A stretch of 25,711 nucleotides of DNA from a virus, in IMG/VR virus record IMGVR_UViG_3300031841_004496, positions 1 to 25,711 of that record; one strand, 5' to 3'. Below the pieces are notes generated by a model. That model had not been told where the DNA came from. It saw nothing but the letters and a program-made list of their open reading frames with translations, and made no database searches. Every line of letters starts with the position of its first letter. The first letter of the stretch is position 1. Below are positions 14,451 through 21,391 of the stretch, piece by piece. A program made the position numbers and the translations under genes.

Positions 14451-15280
14451 TACCAATATCTTCTTTTAATAATTCTTTTGAATTGACTTGTATTATACAT
14501 GATACGCTCTACTGCATCTTCATCAGGTTGTGCCTCGATTAAGTCAGCTAATAGCTGCGACGGTTTATGATCTAGACCGAAGTCTCCATTATAGGTATAT
14601 CCTAACAATCCAGCAACAACAGGATTAGACGTATCTAAGCTTCTAATATTATAGATATTATTATCTACATACCACTTAAATTCAGTTGCGAGAGATGCAC
14701 CTAACAAATGATGAGGTTTATTCCAGTCCCATTCTCCTTCATCAATTAATCTTTTAACTAGATTCTGACGACCAGTAGCTTGTCTTTTTAATTTAGCATT
14801 ATTATCACATACATGACTAATACCGGTTACATGATACATGCTGAAATCAAAACTGATAGCAACATAATCAGCGTTGTTTCTCATAAAGCGATAACACTCT
14901 ACTACTTCTGACCAAGTTTCGCCTTGAACTGCACCGATTCTCGCTCCTGGTAAATCTCCATAATTAGCGCGGAAGGCAGAAAACTGACCCATTGTTGCAG
15001 GCCCATTTTCAAGAACATCAGGTACGATGTAATAATTAGGTTTAATCTTCTCACACCAAACAGCATATTTATCTGCATCAAATGCTTCTTTTAGTTCGAA
15101 AATAGAATTATCTAAGAGAATTTCACCATTAGGTACTTTAGCTCTATATTTTTCTAGAAACCATTCTTTATATTCTTCTTGTTCTTCCATTAGATGAACT
15201 AAACAATATTGATAATCATTGTATTCTACCGATTCTGGTAGAAGAGCTATAGGAGATTCGTGCGATACCTTAATCGTCAT
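14450..15280 (-). CDS. dpdA: DpdA-type DNA guanine transglycosylase (TGT fold)
   Basis: It is predicted to swap guanine in phage DNA for a 7-deazaguanine base, protecting it from restriction. The 276 residues follow the tRNA-guanine transglycosylase order in reduced form: LLDNSIFEL at 55-63 (TGT 'TDSGGFQ', D57 matching the general acid/base Asp), VPDVLEN at 86-92 (TGT 'DE'), IGAVQGE at 115-121 (TGT 'FGIVQGG'), HHLLGAS at 190-196 (TGT 'YLMGVG') and SLDTSNP at 214-220 (TGT 'FDCVxPTR', with D216 as the expected nucleophile). It lacks the zinc-binding C-terminal segment of tRNA enzymes (about 375 residues), as expected for phage DpdA. It is the first gene of the operon, with a sigma70-like promoter ending 6 bases before its ATG. 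The DpdA subfamily could not be settled by eye. Confidence 0.88.
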   Translation of the reverse strand: MTIKVSHESPIALLPESVEYNDYQYCLVHLMEEQEEYKEWFLEKYRAKVPNGEILLDNSIFELKEAFDADKYAVWCEKIKPNYYIVPDVLENGPATMGQFSAFRANYGDLPGARIGAVQGETWSEVVECYRFMRNNADYVAISFDFSMYHVTGISHVCDNNAKLKRQATGRQNLVKRLIDEGEWDWNKPHHLLGASLATEFKWYVDNNIYNIRSLDTSNPVVAGLLGYTYNGDFGLDHKPSQLLADLIEAQPDEDAVERIMYNTSQFKRIIKRRYW

Positions 15281-15286
15281 ACTTTT

Positions 15287-15314
15287 ATTATAGTGGTTTC
15301 ACTATAAAGATCAA
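15287..15314 (-). promoter_or_regulatory. Sigma70-like promoter of the modification operon with internal palindrome
   Basis: Read on the minus strand, TTGATC (15314-15309) and a perfect TATAAT (15292-15287) are 16 bases apart, and the ATG of dpdA follows 6 bases later. No Shine-Dalgarno is present and the expected start site falls on or beside the ATG. TATAGTG (15289-15295) and CACTATA (15300-15306) form a perfect 7-bp inverted repeat overlapping the -10 box, a possible operator. It suggests early expression by host polymerase, in contrast to the late boxes of the structural genes. Confidence 0.65.
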
Positions 15315-15315
15315 G

Positions 15316-15324
15316 TAATAAATA
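15316..15324 (+). promoter_or_regulatory. Late-promoter-like box before the coiled-coil/gp5 pair
   Basis: TAATAAATA ends 5 bases before the ATG at 15330. It lies back to back with the dpdA promoter, so early minus-strand and late plus-strand transcription diverge from one 49-base gap. Confidence 0.5.
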
Positions 15325-15329
15325 ATTAT

Positions 15330-16211
15330 ATGGCTTTCAGCTTTGATACTCTTGTTAATGATCAGAAGCAATCCGCAATAGATATTACGGATGCGATCAC
15401 TCCTAGGCAAGTGAAGCAACTTGGAGCTGCATACAAACAAGGTCTTAACGCTTCTCCGAAACAAGTCATTAATGAGACGTTAGGAGAGTTTACTGGAATA
15501 GATTTTAGTCAGACTGCAGGTATAGATGGTCTAGGAGCCAAAGCAAAAGATTTTATTCAAGCTAAAGGAGCAGATTTAGCAATGCAACTAGAGCAACAAA
15601 TACTTGGTTGTATTAATACTGCAATAAGAGACTTAATGAACAAACACCCGGAGGTTGATTTTATATTAAACTTCGAGGATAGAATAAATGGTATATTAGG
15701 AAAGTTTCGTAATAAATTAGAACGGAAAATTGACGAAGAGCTACGTAAGTTAACTTATCAAAAACTTAAAGTTCAACAAATCGCTCTATTCAAGCAGAGA
15801 TTAAGATTAAAAATTAAAAACATATGTCCTGCTGCTACTCCAGCTAGTGTTGCTGAAGTACAAGACTTTAATAATAAAATAAAAGGATTAATTAATAGAA
15901 GAAAAGCTACTAACCAACCAGTAGACATAACCCCTACATTAAAGCAGGAGAAAATATCTGAACCAAAAACAGAATCTAAAACCCAAAATCAGACACCTCC
16001 TGAACCTATTAGTGAGAAAGCAAAAAAAGAATATAAAAAGGAAAGAGTTGCTACTAAAATTGCAAAAGAAAAGGCACAAGAACTAAAAGTAGAGGTGGAA
16101 GAAGAAACTAAAAAGCAATTAGAGCAACCAGAAGCTCTTACTATAGAAGATTTATTAATTAGAACTGAAGGTATACCTACAATTGAAATAGACGTTTATC
16201 CAAATCAATGA
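15330..16211 (+). CDS. Hypothetical virion or baseplate-associated protein, coiled coil
   Basis: A 293-residue protein with no recognised family. Residues 1-110 are of mixed composition with short helices. Residues 110-165 form a strongly basic helical region (FRNKLERKIDEELRKLTYQ). A Pro/Thr/Gln-rich linker spans about 190-225, and a Lys/Glu-rich coiled coil spans 225-270. There is no signal peptide or membrane segment. The stop overlaps the gp5-like start as ATGA, so the two are translationally coupled, which suggests a partner or chaperone of the baseplate hub. A late-promoter-like box precedes it. Confidence 0.6.
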   Translation: MAFSFDTLVNDQKQSAIDITDAITPRQVKQLGAAYKQGLNASPKQVINETLGEFTGIDFSQTAGIDGLGAKAKDFIQAKGADLAMQLEQQILGCINTAIRDLMNKHPEVDFILNFEDRINGILGKFRNKLERKIDEELRKLTYQKLKVQQIALFKQRLRLKIKNICPAATPASVAEVQDFNNKIKGLINRRKATNQPVDITPTLKQEKISEPKTESKTQNQTPPEPISEKAKKEYKKERVATKIAKEKAQELKVEVEEETKKQLEQPEALTIEDLLIRTEGIPTIEIDVYPNQ

Positions 16212-18589
16212 GCATATTTGTTAACGCAACTCCAGATTCAGACAAAGATCAATCAAAACAATATTTTGGTAACTATCTTGGTATAGTTGTACAAAACAAT
16301 GACCCTGATAAAGCAGGTAAAATTAAAGTATGGGTACCTCAAATCTCTCCTACAGTTTATGACAACTGGGATAATAAAGACACGTCAAAGAGTTTTAAGT
16401 TTATCGGTAAGAATTTAGATAGTGACCTTACTGATATTATAGAAGATTTAAAAAAGGTTCTCCCATGGGCTGAGTGCGCCTCTCCTGTTATAGGTAGCGC
16501 AGCACCTGGTAGATATAATGCATGGGAACAAAAAGGTACAATATCAGATTCTAATAGGTTAGATACTTCATACCCTGAAGACATACAAAGTAAATATAAT
16601 CTTAATAGTGATGGTATTGGAGAGAAACCAGCTCGTAAATATGAAGTTCATCAATTAAAAGTCTCAGATGCATTTGCTGATAAAGATAAGGTTAAGTTTA
16701 ACAATGTAAACAAGTATTCATATAGCTATGTACCAGAGTCTTATTCTAATAGTGCTAAAGGTAGTTTTAGTATTCCTAATGTAGGTTCTTATGTATGGGT
16801 ATTCTGTGTCGGTGGAGATCCAAATGCGTTAGTTTACTTTGCTACTACCCATGGTCAAGCTGAATGGCAATCGATTTACAAAAACTTTAATGAAGAAGGT
16901 CAAGACTATCCTGGTTCATATGAGAATACATCTAAAGATTTAGATCCTAATTATAATCACAATACAGAGACATATAGAAACAAATATGTTATAAACCAAA
17001 AGGGTGGTACTATAGAGATAGTTAGTACTGACAATAGAGAGAAATTAAAGTTTACACATTACTCAGGTTCATTTAAAGAGTTTAATAATGAGGTTAATAT
17101 TGAACTTGCTACTAATAACAATCAAAAGTTAGTACAAGGAGATGAGTTCTTTACTATCAAAGGTATGAAGAATGATTACGTTGGTAGAGACTTTGATCAA
17201 ATTATCAACGGAGATTATTATAAGAAGATTGGTAACCTTAACTCTGAAGTACAAAGTGGTTGGAGAGACTTAATGGAGACAATTGCTGATGCAAAGCAAT
17301 TATTTGAAATTCAGAGAGCTGAATCAATTACAGACAGTAACGACTTTATTAAAAAGACTAGCGCTGCTCAAGCTCGTGAAGGTGAATTTGGTTCATGTCC
17401 GTTATGTAAAGAACCTACTACAAGAGATCAATTATGGGACAATAGTTATGCCTTTACCTCAGTAGGACCTACTTCCGGTTTCGGTTATATAAACGGTACT
17501 AGCTCGTTCGACCATTCAACTGAAGTTACATCTACTAACTCTGATACTATTAGTAAGATAATATTACCAAGTACATCAACAAACTTTTTAGGTTCCGGTT
17601 CTTGCCCAGTGTGTGGTGGTAGCGGGAAAAGTCCTTCTAGTTATAATGGTATATGGACTCCTCAGGATAAAGATACTCTTATTGTAGATAACTTTAGACT
17701 TAAGGTGAGAGAGTTACTTGATTTAGAGAAACAGTTTGGTTTGGGAGGTAGTGAGATAGTTAATATAACTAAACACAAAATAGAAAATATAGGATTAATA
17801 TATAATGATTTTCCTTCTACTCGCATTGATGAGGTTGGTAAAATCGATAATCATGAAGTTAAAGTATTTGCTAAAGGGGTAGCTGTTACTAAAAAAGAAT
17901 CTGCTCTTATTGAATACGTACATGTAGACGATTTTCCAGGGGGTGACTTAACACAGAACATTAGTAACAAATGGAATGTGTTGGTTGGTAGTGGAGGAGT
18001 AAGTCTTAAATCTACAGGTGGTGTAGATATTGGGGGTACTATTACAAACATTGCTGGTCAACAGATTAATGTCGCTTCTGAATACGAGACTAATATCTCA
18101 TCTAAGAGAGTTACTATTGCAGCTGAAATGCTTACTCTAAGAAATAAAAACAACAGACAGGTTCTTGTCGATGGTAACTTAGGAGTGAATCAGAATATTG
18201 TTGTAGGTGGTAGTGTGCATGTAGAAGGAGAGTTAAGCGTACACCATATTACTGCTCCTGTCGAGATACAAGAGACAGAACCAGTTGTAGTATATAGCGA
18301 GTTGTTAAAGGATTTAGAGTTTAGTGCCAAACTAACTGGTTTTGCTGATAGCGACGGTGACACCATGAACGAGGCAACTGGTACGATCAAAGTTACTGCT
18401 GATAGTGGTCTTAATAAAATCAGAGCATATCCTCACACGCATCCATTCAAGAATGTACCTCTTAAGTTAATGAAGGACAAAGATGAAGTACGTAAGGTAG
18501 GAGCTAAGCAAACAGACTTGCAAGGTCGTTCATCTGCAATCCCGGTCATACATGAAAAGAAAACCGGTGAGACTGGTCCCACCGGTTAA
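16208..18589 (+). CDS. gp5: Baseplate central spike / hub protein, gp5-like, with zinc-knuckle insertion
   Basis: gp5 trimers form the central puncturing spike of the baseplate. The 793 residues begin with an OB-fold domain (YFGNYLGIVVQNNDPDKAGK from residue 19, then KVWVPQ), as in T4 gp5, continuing with PWAECASPV and an IPNVGSYVWVFCVGGDPN block near 189-206. The C-terminal part (about 585-680) is a repetitive beta-helix (GGVSLKSTGGVDIGGT, ISSKRVTIAAEMLTL, NQNIVVGGSVHVEGELSV), the usual spike. T4 gp5 has a T4-lysozyme domain in the middle; no such domain is seen here. Instead C397-P-L-C400 and C466-P-V-C469-G-G form an apparent four-Cys zinc site split by 65 residues. Spike function is well supported; wall-digesting activity is not. 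Confidence 0.85.
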   Translation: MSIFVNATPDSDKDQSKQYFGNYLGIVVQNNDPDKAGKIKVWVPQISPTVYDNWDNKDTSKSFKFIGKNLDSDLTDIIEDLKKVLPWAECASPVIGSAAPGRYNAWEQKGTISDSNRLDTSYPEDIQSKYNLNSDGIGEKPARKYEVHQLKVSDAFADKDKVKFNNVNKYSYSYVPESYSNSAKGSFSIPNVGSYVWVFCVGGDPNALVYFATTHGQAEWQSIYKNFNEEGQDYPGSYENTSKDLDPNYNHNTETYRNKYVINQKGGTIEIVSTDNREKLKFTHYSGSFKEFNNEVNIELATNNNQKLVQGDEFFTIKGMKNDYVGRDFDQIINGDYYKKIGNLNSEVQSGWRDLMETIADAKQLFEIQRAESITDSNDFIKKTSAAQAREGEFGSCPLCKEPTTRDQLWDNSYAFTSVGPTSGFGYINGTSSFDHSTEVTSTNSDTISKIILPSTSTNFLGSGSCPVCGGSGKSPSSYNGIWTPQDKDTLIVDNFRLKVRELLDLEKQFGLGGSEIVNITKHKIENIGLIYNDFPSTRIDEVGKIDNHEVKVFAKGVAVTKKESALIEYVHVDDFPGGDLTQNISNKWNVLVGSGGVSLKSTGGVDIGGTITNIAGQQINVASEYETNISSKRVTIAAEMLTLRNKNNRQVLVDGNLGVNQNIVVGGSVHVEGELSVHHITAPVEIQETEPVVVYSELLKDLEFSAKLTGFADSDGDTMNEATGTIKVTADSGLNKIRAYPHTHPFKNVPLKLMKDKDEVRKVGAKQTDLQGRSSAIPVIHEKKTGETGPTG

Positions 18590-18610
18590 CTAAAATTAAT
18601 GTAAGTAGTT

Positions 18611-19033
18611 TTAAGCTACCTTAACATCAATTACTTTAGCTTCTTTACGAGCTTTCCGAGGAATAGTGATACTAAGTACCCCTTCTGAGATAGTAGCATC
18701 AAGCTCCGCACAATTCATCTCATTACTAGGATGAAATGAGCGTGTATATGTTTCTTCTTTCGAACCAGTCTTTGTAGTGATAGTTCGTTTAGCTTCCACA
18801 TAAACGTTATTAGATTCCTCAGAGTAAGTAACCTTGAGGTTTTCTTTCTTCACACCTGGAAGATCAATTTCAATGCGAGCACCATCTTCACTTTCGTTGA
18901 AACGAATATTATCGTTAGAGAATGAAGCTGGAGTAGCAAAGTTGTCTCCAAATGCAGTGTTGAATAAGTCAACGACTGGGCTGACTGACCCCGCCCGAGG
19001 GTTTGTTGTTAAGTAATTAAATAAGTTAGACAT
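18611..19033 (-). CDS. hsp20: Small heat shock protein, Hsp20 / alpha-crystallin family
   Basis: An ATP-independent holdase chaperone of 140 residues. The alpha-crystallin domain covers about residues 40-130: IRFNESEDGARIEIDLPGVKK (start near 43), LKVTYSEESNNVYVEAKR, then CAELDATISEGVLSITIPRK, which contains the signature 'A....GVL.I..P'. The N-terminal 40 residues include short hydrophobic patches typical of substrate-binding arms. Hsp20 genes are common in marine T4-like phages. It is on the minus strand, converging with gp5, and has a perfect TATAAATA late core 8 bases before its ATG, so it is probably made late, with the virion proteins. Confidence 0.95.
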   Translation of the reverse strand: MSNLFNYLTTNPRAGSVSPVVDLFNTAFGDNFATPASFSNDNIRFNESEDGARIEIDLPGVKKENLKVTYSEESNNVYVEAKRTITTKTGSKEETYTRSFHPSNEMNCAELDATISEGVLSITIPRKARKEAKVIDVKVA

Positions 19034-19041
19034 AACGTAAG

Positions 19042-19049
19042 TATTTATA
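19042..19049 (-). promoter_or_regulatory. Late promoter, exact TATAAATA, before hsp20
   Basis: The minus strand reads TATAAATA here, a perfect T4 late core, 8 bases before the hsp20 ATG at 19033. It lies between hsp20 and the small gene upstream, so hsp20 has its own promoter. Confidence 0.65.
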
Positions 19050-19073
19050 CGCTATTCCACAGAAAGTGCAACG

Positions 19074-19310
19074 TTAAAGTATTCTTTCGGTCTTTTTTCC
19101 TGTTTTTACATTGAGAATAGTGAGTTTCTTATATGTACCAATCTGGAGAGTTAACGTTACTGTATCTCCGGACATAACAGGTTGGGAAACTATCTTGCCT
19201 GGAAGTCTATATAATTTAAACACATTAGCTTTCACAGTGTCTCTAACTTCTAACTTTACTGAGCTTCCTTGTTCAGTAGCGACTGCGTAATATGTTTCGT
19301 TTTTGTTCAT
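19074..19310 (-). CDS. Hypothetical small beta-rich protein, 78 residues
   Basis: Not recognised. The sequence alternates strands (TYYAVATEQGSSVKLEVRD, then VFKLYRLPGKI, DTVTLTLQIGTYKKLTILNV) with no helix-forming stretch and no cysteine, suggesting a small beta-barrel or sandwich. It has 13 Lys or Arg and few acidic residues. It lies upstream of hsp20 on the same strand with its own late-promoter-like box, and faces a fibre-like gene across a 54-base divergent gap. Expression with late genes hints at a structural or assembly role, but this is inference. Confidence 0.6.
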   Translation of the reverse strand: MNKNETYYAVATEQGSSVKLEVRDTVKANVFKLYRLPGKIVSQPVMSGDTVTLTLQIGTYKKLTILNVKTGKKTERIL

Positions 19311-19316
19311 TATAAT

Positions 19317-19325
19317 TATTTAATA
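19317..19325 (-). promoter_or_regulatory. Late-promoter-like box before the 78-residue gene
   Basis: The minus strand reads TATTAAATA, ending 6 bases before the ATG at 19310. It forms a divergent pair with the box at 19350-19358. Confidence 0.4.
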
Positions 19326-19349
19326 AACCTGGTATTAATGTGATTGTTA

Positions 19350-19358
19350 TATTAAATA
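19350..19358 (+). promoter_or_regulatory. Late-promoter-like box before the fibre-like gene
   Basis: TATTAAATA, identical to the minus-strand box of the divergent neighbour, ends 6 bases before the ATG at 19365. Confidence 0.4.
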
Positions 19359-19364
19359 TTTTAT

Positions 19365-20672
19365 ATGGCAGAGGTAAAAAAGGCTAGATTATTTTTACGT
19401 AGAGGTTCAGATACTGACCGGCGCGATACGGTTTTATGTCAAGGTGAACTCGGTTATTCTACTGATGCTTTTAGAATTTTTATTGGTGATGGCTCTACTG
19501 AGGGTGGTAAGTCAGTAGGTAGCTTTATGTATGTGAGTGGGGGTAATCTCGGAGCAAACTTTCATACTAACCTTACTACAGCATCTGCAAACGGTCGAGC
19601 ACATAAAGGAGATATAGCTATATTTCCTGCGCAATCTTATACTAACGCAGCTGGTGGTACAGTAACTCCGCACGCTAGTGCTTCTACAGTAATGATTTTA
19701 ACTGCTGCAACTACTGCGGATGGTAATGAGCAAGCTACAGCAAGCAGTTGGGTGGCTGTAAACTCTGGTATTCCATTTGGTAATATTGATGTTTTAGATA
19801 ATGATATTTCTGGTGATAAAGTACATGGCGGTACTATATCTGGTCCTATTACTCTGTCAGGTGGTAATATAAATATAGGTGGAGATAGTACGAGTGAGAA
19901 TTTAATTTTATCAGGAGTCGCTCTGAGCGCTGCAACTGTACCAACAGGAGATCTTGTTTACCCATTAGGTCTTACAAGTACTTCTCAGCTCACTTGTGTT
20001 GATTCTATTTTTGATTTTGGTATCCCGACAAATACTACTGGTTTTGGTAACGCGGGTGGTTATTTGCACGCATCGACAACAAATGCCGCATCAGCAGTTT
20101 CTGCTTATGCTGTAAGTAATGGTGCTTATACGTTTGGTGGTACAACAGGTTCTGCTTTAGTTTCCGGTTCAATTACAGATGATGGAACAGGTTCTGGTAT
20201 AGTAGTGTTTACAAAAGCTGGTTACTTGGGTAATGGAGGAGCATTCGCTAACGGTTCTGGTGATGTTTTCTTACCAGGAAATTTTGCAGTAAACTCTGGA
20301 GTATCTGAAAAATGCGCAATTAAAGAATTTGTATGGGGTATTACAGAAATTCGTAAGGCTGTACAAACTGCTAGCCTTACATGGGCTCAAATTAAAGAGT
20401 TTTATTTTTCTGTATTTCATTCTCACGCTGACGACTCAGCAACGTTTGTGGGTCATTATAACAATTTGACCGGTAGTAACGAAATCGTACATTGGAACGG
20501 TAGTTCTATTTCTTCTGGTAAAATGAGAGGTGTTCCAGATGCGGCAACAATTACAATACCTAATACGTATAATGGTAGTGTTGCTGCTACTGAGCGATTA
20601 GTAGTACATTTAGGTCTCGCAGCTAGCGGAGAAGTAGGTATTGCCCTGACTGGTATTAGAGTTAATCTCTAA
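19365..20672 (+). CDS. Predicted tail fibre/virion protein with Mtd-like N-terminal domain
   Basis: The 435-residue protein begins with a short module (ARLFLRRGSDTDRRDTVLC, then GELGYSTDAFRIFIGDGST, residues 8-45). It resembles the N-terminal domain of the phage major tropism determinant and many tail fibres ('R.G....W....L..GE.GY.TD....IGDG'). The rest is low in charge and rich in Gly, Ser, Thr and Ala: a probable beta-helix around 145-185 (SGDKVHGGTISGPITLSGGN), then Ser/Gly-rich sandwich segments. A C-terminal domain from about residue 320 contains EFVWGITEIRKAVQTASLTW. The composition and N-terminal module indicate a receptor-facing or accessory fibre. It converges on the phosphoribosyltransferase gene with a 4-base overlap of the ends. 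Confidence 0.72.
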   Translation: MAEVKKARLFLRRGSDTDRRDTVLCQGELGYSTDAFRIFIGDGSTEGGKSVGSFMYVSGGNLGANFHTNLTTASANGRAHKGDIAIFPAQSYTNAAGGTVTPHASASTVMILTAATTADGNEQATASSWVAVNSGIPFGNIDVLDNDISGDKVHGGTISGPITLSGGNINIGGDSTSENLILSGVALSAATVPTGDLVYPLGLTSTSQLTCVDSIFDFGIPTNTTGFGNAGGYLHASTTNAASAVSAYAVSNGAYTFGGTTGSALVSGSITDDGTGSGIVVFTKAGYLGNGGAFANGSGDVFLPGNFAVNSGVSEKCAIKEFVWGITEIRKAVQTASLTWAQIKEFYFSVFHSHADDSATFVGHYNNLTGSNEIVHWNGSSISSGKMRGVPDAATITIPNTYNGSVAATERLVVHLGLAASGEVGIALTGIRVNL

Positions 20673-21157
20673 GACTCCCACGGAAATACTATCCATTGAT
20701 CATTATCAAAATCTCTTACAGTATAATGAGGAGTAAATGTGGATTTAGGTTTATAATATAGCGTAGAATAAACCCACTTATTTTGCTCTGGTCGTTCCCA
20801 TGTGACTATAGAGTCTATTTGTTTTACTTTGCGAAGAGTCATTCCTGTATCAGCTAAATCATCAACTACAAGTATTTTTTCTTCATCTCTTAAAGTTCCA
20901 AAGTCAGGAAATGTAATTAGCCTTACTACATCGGTTTCAGAGTGTACTCCATCTCTAGGTTTATCATCTACGTAAGATTTCAAATTTGCTGAAAGTAATT
21001 TATCTACTTTAAGATGTTTAGCTAATAACGTTGCAGGTATCATGCCCCCATTAGCGATACCTATTATACAGGTAATATTTTCTTTTGATAGACTATCCGC
21101 TAATGTCTTGCAGTCTTGTTTAATATCTTCCCAAGTTAAATTAATCTTTTCACTCAT
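20669..21157 (-). CDS. Purine phosphoribosyltransferase, Gpt (xanthine/guanine)-like
   Basis: A type I phosphoribosyltransferase of 162 residues (E. coli Gpt 152). It would join a free purine base to PRPP, giving the nucleotide and pyrophosphate. The PRPP loop is ILVVDDLADTGMT at 95-107, IIGIANGGMIPATLLAKHL at 31-49 matches Gpt 'IIAVSRGGLVPGALLA', LTWEDIKQDCKTLADSL at the N-terminus matches Gpt 'VTWDMLQIHARKLA', and the end QWIVFPWE resembles the Gpt hood 'TWIEQPWD'. Residue S62-Y63 (NLKSYVDD) is in the flexible-loop position. The base used cannot be read from sequence, but guanine or xanthine is most likely. It follows the 55-residue gene with an ATGA overlap. A salvage role for guanine released by DpdA is a reasonable inference. 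Confidence 0.82.
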   Translation of the reverse strand: MSEKINLTWEDIKQDCKTLADSLSKENITCIIGIANGGMIPATLLAKHLKVDKLLSANLKSYVDDKPRDGVHSETDVVRLITFPDFGTLRDEEKILVVDDLADTGMTLRKVKQIDSIVTWERPEQNKWVYSTLYYKPKSTFTPHYTVRDFDNDQWIVFPWES

Positions 21158-21321
21158 ATATCGACAACCATCTCTTTACCGATATATTTTACGAGTTCTT
21201 TTAATTTTGCAAGCACCTTTATTTTTTCAGCTTCAGACATGGATTTTGACTCCTTATATATTTGTAATATAAGATCCGGAGTTATTTTATGTCTGGATTG
21301 TTTCTTTACCCCTCTTGGCAT
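21154..21321 (-). CDS. Hypothetical small basic protein, 55 residues
   Basis: The ATG at 21321 opens 55 residues beginning MPRGVKKQSRHKITPD and continuing as a Lys/Glu-rich amphipathic helix (EAEKIKVLAKLKELVKYIG). The stop overlaps the phosphoribosyltransferase start as ATGA, and a GTGTAAATA box ends 6 bases before the ATG, so it is the first gene of a two-gene unit. The basic N-terminus and helical body could suit a nucleic-acid-binding or partner protein. I do not recognise the family. Confidence 0.7.
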   Translation of the reverse strand: MPRGVKKQSRHKITPDLILQIYKESKSMSEAEKIKVLAKLKELVKYIGKEMVVDI

Positions 21322-21327
21322 TATAAT

Positions 21328-21336
21328 TATTTACAC
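21328..21336 (-). promoter_or_regulatory. Late-promoter-like box before the 55-residue gene
   Basis: The minus strand reads GTGTAAATA, six of eight positions as in the T4 core, ending 6 bases before the ATG at 21321. It forms a divergent pair with the plus-strand box at 21377-21384. Confidence 0.35.
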
Positions 21337-21376
21337 TTCTTCTTTCAACTTCAATCTGTTAAATAAGGGTTTATTT

Positions 21377-21384
21377 GTTAAATA
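21377..21384 (+). promoter_or_regulatory. Late-promoter-like box before the large adhesin
   Basis: GTTAAATA ends 7 bases before the ATG at 21392. The sequence TTAAATAATTA(T/A)A between box and start is shared with other late genes here. There is no Shine-Dalgarno. Confidence 0.35.
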
Positions 21385-21391
21385 ATTAATA

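Noticed and set aside
14450-15280. DpdA as a tRNA-guanine transglycosylase (Tgt)
   Set aside because: It is about 100 residues shorter than Tgt and lacks the zinc-binding Cys/His C-terminal segment. It lies in a phage base-modification operon.
18562-18587. Inverted repeat AACCGGT/ACCGGTT at the end of gp5 as a terminator
   Set aside because: It lies inside the coding sequence, has a 12-base loop and is not followed by a T tract. It may be chance or a weak bidirectional stop.
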